A DNA stretch of 64,000 nucleotides from Agrypnia vestita. Its lineage: Eukaryota; Arthropoda; Insecta; Trichoptera; Phryganeidae. The translations under genes were made by a program, and so were the position numbers. Positions 32,146 to 45,200 of the stretch are shown piece after piece. Position 1 is the first letter of the stretch. Every line of letters begins with the position of its first letter. The stretch spans positions 1 to 64,000 of the forward strand of contig JADDOH010011213.1 of the NCBI GenBank assembly GCA_016648135.1. The letters are read 5' to 3'. The notes under the pieces were generated by a model. It did not search any database. It was given only the letters and a program-made list of their open reading frames with translations, and was not told the DNA's origin.

Positions 32146-34856
32146 TTTGCAGAATTTGTAGTGGAATGTTAAATAATACCTATCCAAAATATTGACACAA
32201 AAACTGACCCTTAATGAGTAAAGGTTGTTTATTAGATATAATAGTTGTGAATAGTTTTACAGCTAAAATTTGTAACATGATGAAATCAATATTAGTTGTG
32301 TACCTACTACATACATTAGTATTGCTGTCACATTTCGTAGGCGCCAGCCGCCAGCGTTCATAATAGAAAATAGTATTAAAAAATGTAATCCTTACACTGC
32401 TCGAATTTATCATTTTAGTACCTTTACCTATGCATAAAAAAATAATTGTGAATATCTCATGTCAAAGCTGGACCTTCACTGCAAATGCATATTTCGGCGT
32501 TTTTTTTTTTTCGGTTTTTATTATTCATTTATATCAGAATGGATATGCTTGCCTACAATTTTTAAGGATGGACTTAGAACGTTTTTTCAAAATCAGATAG
32601 ATTTGAAAACTGCGTAATTTGTTGACATATACCATGCTTTGGAATTTTCATTTTCAAACAATTAGTATGTTTTTAATAAAAAAAAACTTACTTTTTAATT
32701 GTGACTCAAATTGAAAGAAAAAATACAATATATTTCTTAAAATCATATATGATTAAAAAGCGTTTTAAAATCATAAAAAAACTTAAAAATCTGTTGCATG
32801 AAAAATTCATACTTTTTTGGAAAAAACGTCGAAAGCTGAATTTGCAGTGAATTTTCAACCTCAATGAAGAAACCAGACTGTCGACTTCGATATTCATTTC
32901 TCTATCTCTATCGATTTGACAATCGCTAAATTACATAGGATAGCAACATATCCGCAGTTATTCGGTTTAGGAGGCCAATAGTTCTATGAATGAAAATGAT
33001 CATCGGTAGATTATTCCTGTGACTCGGGAGGTCCACATTGTTGATTCCTATAATACTAATATATTTCAGGATATATTCCCAGTCGACATAAAACGCATTT
33101 AAAACATTCTTAATAAATTTATTATTTTTTTAAATTTCATTCTTTTCCCTAAAAGTCTAAAGATTCAGTATTTTTTAAAACCAAATCAAAATAAATTTCA
33201 ACGACGATTATGAACTAGGGTATCAATGTTTTTTAATATTTATTTAATGATCCATTTATTATGTGGTTTTATTAAGGTTGTGTGTGCTTTGATAATTTCA
33301 AGCATCGTTAAGCCTTCTCGCGTAATAAATAATCTAGGAACGTCCCAAAGATTTCTCTGAAACACTTAAGAATAGATTATAAAACAATCATAATAATTTT
33401 TAACTTTCAGCATTTTTATTTAGCCAATATTTTTGTAGATGAAAGATGATAAAATCATAAATATTTAAGAACAATCTCTTGAAACTATTTTATTATCTTG
33501 GACCAGGTTCATAAAATGTGAATAATTATTAATCTTTTCACGAGTTCAAGACCATTTCATTTATTTATCAACAACAAAAATAATTTAACATTTTGTAGAT
33601 GTTTTTCAAAACATTGGACTATGGTCGTAATATCGAGGGGTAGATGGCATTTGTAGTGACTATTTAAATCTTATAAATTAAAGAAAATACACAAATGCGC
33701 CTAATTTTTCTTTATAAGCATTTTATTTTTATTTTATTTTTAATGTGCATACGGTGCATATCACAATTGTAAAAATGATTAGAAAAATAAATAAACTCCT
33801 AAATAAGCAAACAATCAAAATAAATAATCTTAAAATAAATTTTAAAAAAAACGAAATTAATTAAAATAAACCCTTTTAAATAAAATAAAATAAATCAAAA
33901 TAAACACACTTAAAAATCCCTGGAAATTATACATTAACACTTATTTAAATAAAAATGTACAATGAAATTAAATTGAAAAAAATACTAATTAATGTAAGAG
34001 TTTAAAGAGTCAATAAACCTACGAGTAAGACAGTGGAACATTAACAGATTATAATATAAAAATCAGAATCGACAACATGTTTTTTTTAAACAGTAAAGCT
34101 ATCATGGAATACGTCCACAAACATGCCGTATTTATTTCCCAGTCTGTGTAGTCTAGGCAGTGATGAGTGTATGCAGTATTTTTCGCGTATATCGCATAAA
34201 ATATGTCATTAGAACGCGTTAACAATGGAATTCAGAGACGTACTATAGAGAATACATAGACTTGAACCATTTACACTAATATTTATTCTGAAAAATATTT
34301 TGTGTAAAGCGTAGATAGCTTCGAAATAGTGACATCACAAAATCTAATAAATATTCATGTCATGCAAGTCACATGGCTTTTTGTAGTATCTACCGAACAG
34401 TGCGTTTTTAACAACGGCAACGGTTTTGTTTGCAATTAATCACAATTTCACATTTCTACATTGACATTCAACCCTTCTGCACGCTTCATTGCACCCTCCC
34501 GTGCCCTTTGGTTAAATAAATAACAAAAAACATTGACAGTTGCGCACACGTAACCCGTGTACTTCCGGTGTACAAACTGGTGCAACTCTGCACCAGATAC
34601 TACGTGGATGTATCTGGCAAGCAGGGGATGTGAAAGGTTTCCATCGCGAGCGGACTGCGTATGCCATCGTGCGGTGACCACCTTCATTTCCCATGAAATA
34701 TGTTGTCTGATTAAAAATCGAAAATATTTTACAACCTTGGTATATTTATGTAAATTTGCTGGTATGTTCAGCAATATATAATATTACAATTTGTAATTGT
34801 ATGATGCACCTTTTGAAAATAATTAAATATCTTGTATATATATCCTATAAATATAT
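32146..34856. other. AT-rich non-coding stretch
   Basis: No gene is seen. 33715-33915 is very A-rich with AATAAA-like repeats. 34490-34690 is GC-richer and open on both strands (34448-34774 minus, 34557-34781 plus) without a recognisable product. Confidence 0.4.
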
Positions 34857-35916
34857 TGTCACCGTCCGAATCCCTTGTAATATGTCACAACACTATTGCA
34901 GAATACAGAATGGTCAACAATTGTCTACACTATAACAGCCTAGATGCAAGAACCTTCTCTTAAATACAAGAATAATCTTTGGGGGTTTAGAGATGGTTAG
35001 GAGCAGTTGCTTTTTCGGGTCACCAACGACATACGACGGAAAAGCTCCAAAAGTGTAGAATATTTGATGATAAATTATCTCTATAAACAAGTACAATATA
35101 TACATGAGTATGATTAGAAAAACCATGATAAATACTCTAAGGGCCATAGCCTCCGGCCACCCGCCGGAGGTCTATGAAGGATTGACATGCCCGCCTAGGG
35201 CGTGTGCCTCTTTTTATATAATTTACGAACAAAGGAGTCTTGGAGTGCGGCGGTGTGTGTGAAGAAATCATCAGAAATGCTGATGGTGCTATGACCTACC
35301 GGCCGCGCGCGTCTTGCTCGTGCTCCGATTTTCTTAAGTGGCATTTTTTTCCACTGTGTGTGTGTTTGTGTGTGTGGCCTAGATTGGTGGTTTTCTGTAT
35401 TATGGTATGAATTCCACAAATCTATAAAATTCTAAAATACCAGCATATGGACGTAAATACCGGGACTTTGCCGCGTCGTGGATAGTGTTTTGACACTTCG
35501 CTCGATGCGAAGTCAGCCGCAAGGCGATGGCCAGGGTGGCCAGTCGTGAGATAATTGAAGTGATAAATAAAGCTATAATTGAGCGGAGTATCCAAGTGGC
35601 GAAATAAACCAGTGCGATTTATGTGTGCGTAAATTGAATATTCCACGAGCAATAAATAATTGTGACTCAGCAAAAAATAATATATATAAATATATAATAA
35701 TACGATAAATAATAAATAAATAAAGTGTTCATAAATGAAGTGCTATATACAAAATAGTGTAGATTGAGGAATAACGTTAGATTTAATTCGTGTTAAGTGT
35801 TGTCGTATATTATAAGTTGTACATTGAATTAGTAATTAAACATTAAACATAAATCGTTAATTAGTTTCCCGTGTTTTCATTTGCCCTGCTCCTAGCCTCC
35901 CAATGTGACAATAAAT
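34851..35916 (+). mobile_element. candidate solo LTR, 1054 bp
   Basis: The segment 34857-35910 starts TGTCAC and ends GTGACA, the canonical TG...CA with a 6-bp inverted repeat. The flanking hexamers ATATAT (34851-34856) and ATAAAT (35911-35916) differ at one base, compatible with an old target duplication. Inside are a TATA-like TTTTTATATA (35211-35220), a GC-rich hairpin (CCTCCGG...CCGGAGG, 35150-35170), and downstream AATAAA strings (near 35560 and 35601). The end CCTGCTCCTAGCCTCCCAA is typical of insect LTR retrotransposon termini. No primer-binding site or gag-pol follows, so it would be a solo LTR. The family (gypsy or BEL/Pao) is not determined, and the strand is inferred from the TATA and polyA order. 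Confidence 0.6.
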
Positions 35917-35934
35917 TAGAATATTGACAATTAT

Positions 35935-36010
35935 TTATACCCTTACTAATTAAATGATTATTTTTAACTTCTTCAATGATAGCAAAGAAAATTTGTTGTT
36001 ACATTATTTT
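35935..36010 (-). repeat. M1-associated flank fragment
   Basis: AACTTCTTCAATGATAGCAAAGAAAATTTGTTGTTACAT, read on the minus strand, resembles the block next to M1 cores at 9900-9945, 13715-13765 and 63490-63530. Only this part is present. Confidence 0.4.
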
Positions 36011-36079
36011 TATAAATAAAGAGGGTAGAGAACGGAGGAGAAGAGGAGAGATATTTATTAAGAATGTTCTTAGGTTTCT

Positions 36080-36278
36080 ACAGCCGTTCAGAATCTTCTA
36101 ATTTGTGTTTTCGAGGCTATTTTTCTGTGGTTTTACGACCTCTCTGGTTGATATCTTAATTGATTATAATATCAGCCCTAACAATGGACCCTGCAATAGG
36201 ATCTGAAACGTCGGTCAAAAAGGTCGTAAGATTATGGCAAAGTACCCCGAAAACACAAACCAGAAGGATAATTATTAA
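36080..36278 (+). mobile_element. inverted-repeat element with hammerhead-like remnant
   Basis: TTTGTGTTTTCG (about 36101) pairs with CGAAAACACAAA (about 36248), and TACGACCT (about 36136) with AGGTCGTA (about 36223). In the spacer, GGACCCTGCAATAGGATCTGAAAC reproduces the hairpin and GAAAC of the core at 1186-1217, but the CTGATGA half reads CTAACAA. So the two copies have lost opposite halves of the motif. Confidence 0.55.
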
Positions 36279-36283
36279 TTTAT

Positions 36284-36445
36284 ATAAATTATAGAAATCT
36301 CACAGAGACGAAGCTATTTATATGAGATAAGTGTATGGATGTCTCTATGGGGTAGCCCAGAGCTTACGACCTGTGTGAGTTGGCTTAAATGATCACTTTT
36401 CACAATGCAACGTTCACCAATACCACTTTAGAACATCCATTATCA
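36284..36445 (+). repeat. family E repeat, near full length
   Basis: It starts ATAAATTATAGAAATCTCAC, contains GACGAAGCTATTTATATG, GTATGGATGTCTCTATGGGG, the CTTACGACCTGTGTGAGTTG block and GCAACGTTCACC. It matches 50737-50885 in the same order and 31095-31246 in the opposite orientation. Confidence 0.7.
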
Positions 36446-36770
36446 TTTTTTTAAATTCAATATTTACATTAATAAAATCAGTTTCTTTCGTATGTACGAA
36501 TGGACTATATAGACACATTTATGATATTTTCTATGACAAAGTATACGAAGATTTTGCAGCTGGTAATGATATCCCTATATTCCTAAAGTGGAATTTTAAG
36601 CAATATTCTTTTGAATGTTTGTATAAAATTCTTTCGAATTATTTCACCTGTTCACTAGAAATACGCTTGAAAATCATTATTTTTAAATTCTTTAAAAATA
36701 TATTTAATCTTTTCTTTCCCAACCCAAAAGTCCCAAAAATCTCTTGGCAAGTGCTATAGTACGTCTATAC
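36446..36770. other. AT-rich non-coding sequence
   Basis: Nothing recognisable. Confidence 0.4.
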
Positions 36771-36774
36771 TTTC

Positions 36775-37135
36775 AAATTGAAACTGAATCATTGTATTCG
36801 TGAAGTGTGTTCGTATCGTGCAGTGATAAGTGGACGTTCATTTGTGGACTCATCAGAGGAGCAATCGAGCGTCTCTCACGACCATCACCAGTGCCAGCCG
36901 TGGTCGTGGACTTCTCAGGACCTGCACCGGATGAAAGGGCGCCATCTTCCAGGTGAGTCGACAACCCCTATTTTCCATGATCCCTGAAGAAGTAAGTCCT
37001 TCATACTTACTCATCCCGTCTTTCTAGTTCGGTTATTTGCATCGGATACAAGCATAGGTTGTTTTTTTGTTTGTTTTTACTACAGATCGCAGAAGAAGCA
37101 TAGACACTCATGCAGCGCCACGAAAAGTCCGCACA
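36775..37135 (+). other. GC-richer segment with splice-site-like signals
   Basis: A GC-richer block (36800-36960) ends in CCAG|GTGAGT, a strong 5' splice-site match (intron would start at 36953). A pyrimidine-rich TTGTTTGTTTTTACTACAG ends at 37085, a fair 3' splice-site match, followed by another GC-richer block. Frames are open on both strands over the first block, but no domain is recognisable. It could be exons of a non-coding or untranslated leader, or part of a transposon 5' end. Transcript data would decide. Confidence 0.25.
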
Positions 37136-37745
37136 AACTACGTCATCGTCTCAGGGGTACAATAGAGACCAAAATAGAATATTTTTTGCTTTAATGGAGG
37201 GATAATTTTAGGAATTTTTTTTAGTGAGGTTTGTTTTTCGAATTGGCAGCACTTTTTCCAGTGACAGCCTCTTTGACAGCTGAAAGCAGATTTTTTCTCG
37301 GTTTGGTTTACCATTTTATCATGAATCAACGTACGCCAAAACAAAACTCGCTATTTTATTTAAAAAATGGTTGAGTCGTTATCGTATTAAATACTCATTC
37401 CATTAAATTATCTTCCCACTATAGCCAATATCATGGCCATGGACATATTTATAATGTGTTTTATTTCATGTTAATATCCTATAACTCTAAAAACACCCTG
37501 AATGGTGTATGAATCTACTAATTATTCAAACCGTAATTATTTTGGAGTAATTTCGCTATTCGCACCCAGATATTGGCAACTTTTGATGCACCTATAGGCG
37601 GTATAATATACCTGCATATCACGTAAGTACTATATTGAGATAGGTGTGGAATAGGTACAAACTATTATTTTTATTTTTTTGAATCTAAGAGAGCTTGTGG
37701 CAATTGTATGCTAACTACAAAATTTTCAACTGTATGCTCAGCCCA
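37136..37745. other. non-coding stretch
   Basis: No gene or element is identified. The minus-strand frame at 37138-37344 is lysine-rich and unrecognised. Confidence 0.4.
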
Positions 37746-38231
37746 TTATAGAAGGTTACTTACTTACTTACCATCACGCCGTTTCCCCGTGGGGGTAGGC
37801 GGAGGGGATAGAGCGCCACACTCTTCTGTCCTGACATATAACTCTCGCCTCATCCACATTCATACATCTTCGCATGCAAGCTCGCCGGTTGTTGAGGCTT
37901 CTAACGGGACCATCTTCCAGTATCTGGTTGATCTGGTCATGCCGCGTCTTCTGCGGTCGCCCTCTCTTTCTGGCGCCGTCAACACTTGCATTATATATCT
38001 TTCTTACCATTCTTTCCTCATTCATTCGCTCAACATGCCCAAACCATCTGAGCGACCCTTTTTTAATTCTGTTAATTATGCTAAGAGCAGCTTTACATTT
38101 TACACTCCTAATATCTGCATTCTTTACTCTATCATAAATTGATTTGCCACACATACGTCTGAGGGATCTCATCTCCACTGCATTCAATCTACTTTCGTTC
38201 CTCTTCTGCCAGCTCCAGGTTATAGAAGGTT
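37746..38231 (-). mobile_element. TAAG-tailed LINE fragment, copy 4, longest, with target duplications
   Basis: The insertion 37758-38219 is flanked by the 12-bp direct repeat TTATAGAAGGTT (37746-37757 and 38220-38231). On the minus strand it opens with TWSWQKRNESRLNAVEMRSL and keeps one frame for about 150 codons: RRMCGKSIYDRVKNADIRS, CKAALSIINRIKKGSLRWFG, HVERMNEERMVRKIY, then GARKRGRPQKTRHDQINQIL, and finally RRVWRSIPSAYPHGETA and a stop. This is the C-terminal end of a non-LTR reverse-transcriptase polyprotein. The tail is (GTAA)n directly after the stop region, so the 3' UTR is almost absent. Frames read on the plus strand here are shadows. Confidence 0.9.
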
Positions 38232-41200
38232 TTTCAAGTAATATCATTCAACTTTTATTTACTTCATCTGGAGCGTAAGTTGATACAGCGAACCCTTTAG
38301 TTCTGTCTTCGGGTAAAATAAAAATAGAAATGTAACAAAATTACTTCAAATTTAGTGAGAATACAGATACAACATTGTAGCCGGAGACGGATGGCCACCC
38401 CACCCTGACACCCCTGTACCTGCCACTCACTTAAGCGTGAAATGTACACCGAGGGTGTTACCCCCGCGATCTCTCTGCTAGCCTGATACCCCGCCTGATA
38501 CCGCGGATATTATTAAATGTACGGTTTGCGTAATGGAGAGTTGTATCGTATATCAAATGACATTAGGGAGGTCTTGATATTTTGAGCGGTTTTAAATTAT
38601 AAGAAAATCTGATTGAAAAATATATTTAAATGATACAAAAATATTTATCTTCCCGATCGTATATGATTTTCAACGTGTTTACTGAATTCCCTTGTACGGA
38701 AATACTTATTTATGAATATAATTTGTGCCGATGTAGCATTTTCCACCCGTTCGTGTTCGTCTTAACAGGGCTTCTTCATATGGAGTCTTTACTTGGTTAA
38801 TGTAAATCCATTTCAGTCTTCCTATTTATCTTTTTCCTTTAGTTCATCGGATTCTTCGTAAGGTATCTGTAACAATCTTCCGTTTCCAAACATGTTGAAT
38901 AGAATCTTATCCTTATATTTTCACAATTTAATATTTATTAATGATTCTAAGTAAAGACGGCATTCAGGTGTGAAAATATACGTACTTTTATAAAAGGCGT
39001 AAGGTTGTATTTAGCAAAAAATTAGTAAAATTTTCGAAAGACAATATATACGGATAAATAAATCTGATAAAAAAATCGATGATTTTATTCACACTGTATG
39101 GATACAGACAAACTTTAAGTTTAATTATTTAAAAACCAATAAATTCATTTAACATCACAAAATTTGGAAAAAAATCTTTTACCAATGCTTATCTTTTTAG
39201 TTAAACCTTTTTTTCCGAATAGTAAAACACGATATTGTATATTAAATCGATGTGGTTTTTAGTAAATTTACCTTAATTATACACTTTTAGTTTTTTTTGT
39301 GTATAAATTTATGTAATATCGAAGAATGTTTCGTGATCGATACTTGAATATTAAATAGTGTAGCAAAAAACTGACTTAAATAAGATATATGTATATCGTA
39401 AGATAAGAAACGCTACGTTTAAGGAATACAAAATATTAATAAATATATATGTATACATAGTGAAAAACTGCATGATGAACTTTTGATACAACTGTACATG
39501 ATGGAGTACCAAGACCTCCCTAATATGAGATTTACGCAATCCATCATAATCATATTTCATAAATATATATGTGCATCTGCTAACATCAAAGCGTCTATAC
39601 AGCTGAGAAACAAGTATGTCATCAGGAAGAATTACTTGCGTAGAATTCATATGAAATGAAAAAATAATAAAGAAATAAAATTAAAATAATATATTTTTAA
39701 GATAATTTGATGAACTTGGAAGATGGTTTATTTTTAAATTTAGTCATTTGAAATTAACTTAAAAATACATTTGACTCGGCTGGCCCTTATGTTTTAATAA
39801 AACGAATTGAGTTTTTCTTAAAAACAATAATAAACATATGAGGCACTCTTTTTCACATACTTTTTTTATTCTAAATAGGCGGAATGGTCAGATATTCGAT
39901 TTTGAAAATAAACTGCTTATATTTTATTTGAAATGTCATATTTTAATCCTACGCTTGATCGGCCGAATATTTTGAATAAATTTGAAATCGGAACGTTTTT
40001 TCATACTAATATTGATACTTACAGTAACATACTCGTAAGATTTTACCAATCCAAAAATCTTCCATCGCGCTGTTTGTTAACGAAGTTTTCACTTCAATAA
40101 TATTTCTTAGTTTGTATGCGTAATATGGTTAAGATTAAATTTAAAAATAAATTCAATCTTAACCACGTTATGTAAACAAAAGTGTAGCTATGTGGTCAAA
40201 TAGAAAGTTCCGTGAAGCAACATGTAATAAACAAAAGGTTAGATGTTGTGAAAATCCGATACAAATATTCTCAAAAGGGATTACGCTCCGGGCGATATTC
40301 ATGAAAAAACCCGTAGCCTCTGCCGTCATATTTTTACATGACTTCGAAAAAATATGGTTTACCACCAATATTGCGGAATACTATATTATAAAAAATAAAA
40401 AAAAGCATCATCCGGATTTACAAGGGTTTTCATTTAAACTTTGTAGGTTACGGGAGAAATATTACAATTTGCTTTGGTGGATTTTTCTAAAAGTTGCGGT
40501 AAAATATGATATGAGCGGCGCAAAATAATAAAAACTTTCTGACAGATTCGCCATAAATAATTTTCCGAGATTTTTGTTTGTCAACTTTTCCGGAAAATAA
40601 AAATTCTCCAATACTAGAAATTATTGTCTGTTTTATCCCCGCATTGTAATCGAACAAAAGAACGGCATTTTTGAATATTACTTTATTTTAATGTATGATT
40701 ATTGCAAGCCATAAATTTTACGAGAGTTGTTTCTATTTTCGATTGTGGAAATAAGAACTAGTTGATTTTTTACAAAGAGCTTTTAAATAAAACATTTGTA
40801 TATATTATTATACACTTTAGATATTGCAAAGCACATCTACTTCACCAGCGTCCATGTCCACATTTTATTGTATAAAGGTGCATTTTTTTGCATCGTTGCA
40901 ATTGTATGTATTGAGATACTAACACTATATTAAACAACTTGTTTTACTCGTTAATAAATTATACTATTATTTTTTTTACTTTAAGAAATAATATTTCTTT
41001 TTTATTTCACAAAAATGATAATTTGTATAAAAAGAAACATTAGAATGTTTTTTAGTTATAATTATCATAAAAGTTACTATGAATCTCTAAGTTATTACTG
41101 TGCAGAAAAAATAATTTGTTGAATAAAACTTATTTTATGTACTAATTGGTTGGTATATTTAAAAGTCTAGCATAACCTTTTTTTGTGTATTTCACTAATA

Positions 41201-41965
41201 ATGTTGTTTATTCAAATTTAATTAATTTCAAATTTCATTAATAATAATTATTTAAATTTTAAATTTTTTATTTAATAAAATAAAATTAAATTTCGCTAAA
41301 AATCTAGCGTAACCCAATCATATATTCTACCTACAATTACAACATAGAGGATTGTATTATGTATAAATTCAACTAATCTACTATATATTTTTTTCTGGGC
41401 ATCTCGATCGTCATGGCAATTAATGTCGACGTTAAAAATAAAATCAATAAGTATGCACATCACACAGTACAGCTATTTTATTTATCCCTTTGGGATAGTC
41501 AGAGACCTTCGATTTCTCACGTTATTTCTTATGCTATTAACCCTTTTCTATTATGTTTAAAGGAATCTGCTTATTTATTTTTTCTCTTGTAAAATATATT
41601 TATCTGAACAATTTCTGCTTAAAATCCACTTTTTTTATTCCTGTTTTCATTTTCCAGATAGTACTTATGCATTTTAATGTCAACCAATATCTTGTTATGA
41701 GATAAGATTACTCTATACCACTTATTTCTCCGGGAATAATTAAAGAACACCGAAATTTACTAAACTGTTTTAAGAATACATTCAAAAAAATATCCAACAT
41801 AAAATAAGCGATCAAATATCATATATACAGTCTACTGTATATAGCATAGACAAGAATTGATTTATTAAATTTATATTAACGACGAGCATTTTAGCCGTTC
41901 TGCGAAATAACTGCAAAAGGTAGAAGAAACTGTATCAAACAGCGTAAAAATAAATTAATTATGAA
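38232..41965. other. non-coding stretch
   Basis: No gene is supported. A GC-richer island is at 38375-38520 (contains CCACCCCACCCTGACACCCC). A short similarity in opposite orientation, CATTAGGGAGGTCTTG (38560-38576 plus; near 39520 minus), is unexplained. The frame at 40190-40528 (112 codons) has no recognisable domain and an equally open antisense frame. A small perfect hairpin, ATATACAGT/ACTGTATAT, is at about 41823-41842. The rest is strongly AT-rich. Confidence 0.4.
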
Positions 41966-41969
41966 TTTA

Positions 41970-42210
41970 GTGGTGGCCCTCGTAGCCCAGTGGTCATGAC
42001 ACTAGCTTCTCACACCGAGAGTTCCGGGTTCGATTCCCGATGAGGTCACAACTAATCTTAGTTATTTACTCAAGCCTGGGGGTTTTGTGATATGTTTCGC
42101 TTCCGTAATTAAGCATCTTAGCTTGTTGTTAGACATATTTTGTACTATTATAATTAGTTTTGTTTTATGCTTTTATAATTCATTGCAGATTAAAAATGTA
42201 AATAATAAAA
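41970..42210 (+). mobile_element. tRNA-derived SINE, family S2, copy 1
   Basis: The head GGCCCTCGTAGCCCAGTGG (A-box-like) runs to CGGGTTCGATTCCCGATGAGG (B-box-like) at about 42024-42045. Then follows the S2 body with TTTACTCAAGCCTGGGGG and TTTGTGATATGTTTCGCTTC. The same body is at 52046-52245, 52318-52475 (opposite) and 60370-60470 (body only). No functional tRNA cloverleaf was established. Confidence 0.75.
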
Positions 42211-45200
42211 AAAACATTATAAGGACACAATAAAGGATATAATATCATATACTAAGTATATACAAAAAAAGTAGCATACTGCATATATTTTATAATGTTT
42301 AGTTTGTAGTTTTACCCCAAGGAGGAAACCATTTGGTGATTAAAAAATATATTAATTTATACCATGTGAATTATTATTTGATTTAATTTTATATATTTTA
42401 TTTATGCGCGACATACTCCTTTCTACTGAAAAAAGGTTCACGACACTACCATTTTTAGTCATACTTTTCGCAGCGCAATCATATATACACGATATGTATT
42501 TTGGGTTTCCGCCTCTATTTTTTCAAAAACAAATTCTCGCGGTGATAACACCCACAACAAACAAACAAACGTTGTAACAAACGTCGTTTTCTTTAACTGT
42601 TAGGCCTAACGATTATCTTGAAAACAAAGCTTCGGCTAGACGACATTCACTTCATGTACACACGTGCAAAACGCAAAATAACGCAAACACAACATGTTAT
42701 GGAGTGAAAAACAATAATGCGGAGAACAGCGACATAAAACTCGCCGCCCGGAAATTTTAATGTTACGCCGGTTAAATTACGCGAGACAATTCCCACTCCA
42801 ATTTTTTGCCACTTTTACACTGCAAAACAACAAAATTCACTACAATTTCGTGGAAGCTCGTATTCAGCAAAAAGAGAGGAATGTTAGAGAAAACTCAATT
42901 GTACACGGATACATTTGTACCTACACGTGTTCTTTTTTTCAAATCGTGTTATTCGAGATTTTTTTAAATAAAAGCTTACAAATTGGTAATCGTAGGTCTA
43001 TCTTGATAAATTAATAATCACGCTGCTTAATAAAAAAATACCAATAAAATAAACATACAAAACACTTACTTAATGTACTGACAACCTAATAATATGCACG
43101 TCGTCATTTTAAAAGGTAGTTAATATAGCACAGATATTACTCGAATAAATGAACATTTTACTTTCTATCTTTATGCAACAATATACATAACATCTAAATG
43201 TATTTTTAATGTGACTATGTATTTGTTTATGTTAATTAAGTATGTATTTACTGAACTATGCAAAAAATAATAATATTTGTGAATATATTATATTCGTACA
43301 CATTCATAAATAATTATTTTTGATATATATTACATGTGTGAAAGAAATATTGCAAGGAATGTATTTTATTAAATTATTTACACTATTTTTAGTGTTAAGA
43401 AAAATGTATTTCTTATCTGTTGTGACTTTAAAGCCAAAACAGCAAATCCCATTGTGGTGGGTGGTGCGGGAATACCAGGGCTACGTAATGCGCCGAGGGT
43501 AAGTCGTAGCGCATATCTCACCTACTACATCCCTCGGTGGTATTTCACCAAGTTAATGTTCCGTGCACCTCCTTTGTTTGCCGTGCTCCTGGTAGCGCGT
43601 CTGGCTATGGCTAGACGGCTCACGTGGTTAGGTGCTTTCCCCCACTCTCCCGATGCCCAATGTATGAAATTACAGCCCAAACATGACCGAGCGCATATCT
43701 ACACCTGGGTATATATACTAACATGAAATTGTATACCTTGTTGCGCTTTATGCTCTCCTGGTACTAAAATTGTGAACGAGAATGCTTCAGAAATTAAAGT
43801 TTTTTGTAGTAGCTGTTGTGTGTGTGTGCGGAAAACACAATTAGCACTCCCGACTATGTTTGTGAGCGCTATTAATAGTTGTGGCAAAAAGGTGGTTTGC
43901 TTTGGTTTTTACCACGAATTGGTTACTGTTAACTGGTCAATATACTTGTGCAGTATTTGAACGAACAGGATAACACTTCTCTACTTTTCATTAAAATTAA
44001 GCCTTGAATTTAGTACTCAAATCAGCATATTTTATTACATTTTCTATGTTCCCTAAAGATTATGACAATGGTACCATCAATTCATGTTTCAGTTGAAAAT
44101 ATCACGACACAAAAAGAGGGATTCAAAATCGATCAAGTCATTCGGAACCATCAATATCTATAAACCATAATTCTGGCAAAAACTCAAGTAACCACCAATA
44201 CCTTGTACGTTAATATATATTTATGTTGCGATAATATCGAAACATTTTCGAGAACCAGAGAATGGCTAAGGCTAAATCTGGAAGCGTGCTTATCTCACTG
44301 TATTTAAAAATATATATATATATATTTAGTCAAGACATACATCACTTTATTTAAAGAAATTCTACGTGTGTCGCCAGGCGACAGACTTCAAGCGGCTGTC
44401 TTTATGCTAGTTTTATTTTACCAACGGTATATACATTATTACGTTGTGTTTAGATTCGCCAGTAGCCATCATGTTATGCAACTTTACACCAAAGAGATTA
44501 AACGGTGTGTCCCGTAGTTTGTACCGGCCGCCCAGACATTATGAAATATTCTCCTGACGCCGGCGAATGGATACGTCAAGAAGAAAGTAGTCGTTGAGTA
44601 TTTGACGGAATTTTTCTCTATTTTTTCTCTCAAATAGCAAAGATGTACATTCTCTTTATTTTTATGATTAATGGATAAAGGTATTTGTAATATTAATCAT
44701 TATTATGCAGTACTCGTCCTTTTTACTCTCTGTTCTATCCGTTTTGCTACGTTTCTATTTTGTATTTTCGACTACCTACAAGGAATAATGAATTCTTCAT
44801 GTTCCTGATTATATCGTTGCAATCCGCAACGCATGATCTAATCAGATGGCATAGATGGTAGGTACTGCGAAGATGTATAGATGTATGTAAGAGGATGGCG
44901 TGATCGTCTCTTGCAGACCTCAAAACTTTGTCTGCATGTGTCATGTTTCTTAGGGTTTGGTGCACGTCAGGTGTCTCTCTAAATTCATCACCGAAGCTGA
45001 ATACCCGAAGAACGCTAGGAATCCTCCTTCAACCGGTGGTCAATTATTCACACCACTAATATAAATTGTTGTTTTTCTTTTGATAGCTTGTCGCATTGTA
45101 CTGGGTACCTTATTCTTGAATTGATAGTTATTTTTTAACTAATAAATTCTTTGATGCAAATTTCTCCTTACAAGCCCTTAACATTTGACCCACTAAAATT

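Noticed and set aside
37708..38142. A 144-codon plus-strand frame
   Set aside because: It lies antisense to the LINE fragment at 37758-38219, whose minus-strand frame has recognisable reverse-transcriptase C-terminal motifs; the plus frame is a shadow. The same holds for minus-strand frames at 48166-48480.
40190..40528. A 112-codon plus-strand frame
   Set aside because: No domain, no splice or promoter context, AT-driven composition, and an open antisense frame over the same bases. Not enough to call a gene.
41985..42050. tRNA gene at the S2 head
   Set aside because: The A- and B-box-like blocks are good, but the same head and body recur at 52046 and 52318, so it is a SINE. No complete cloverleaf was found.
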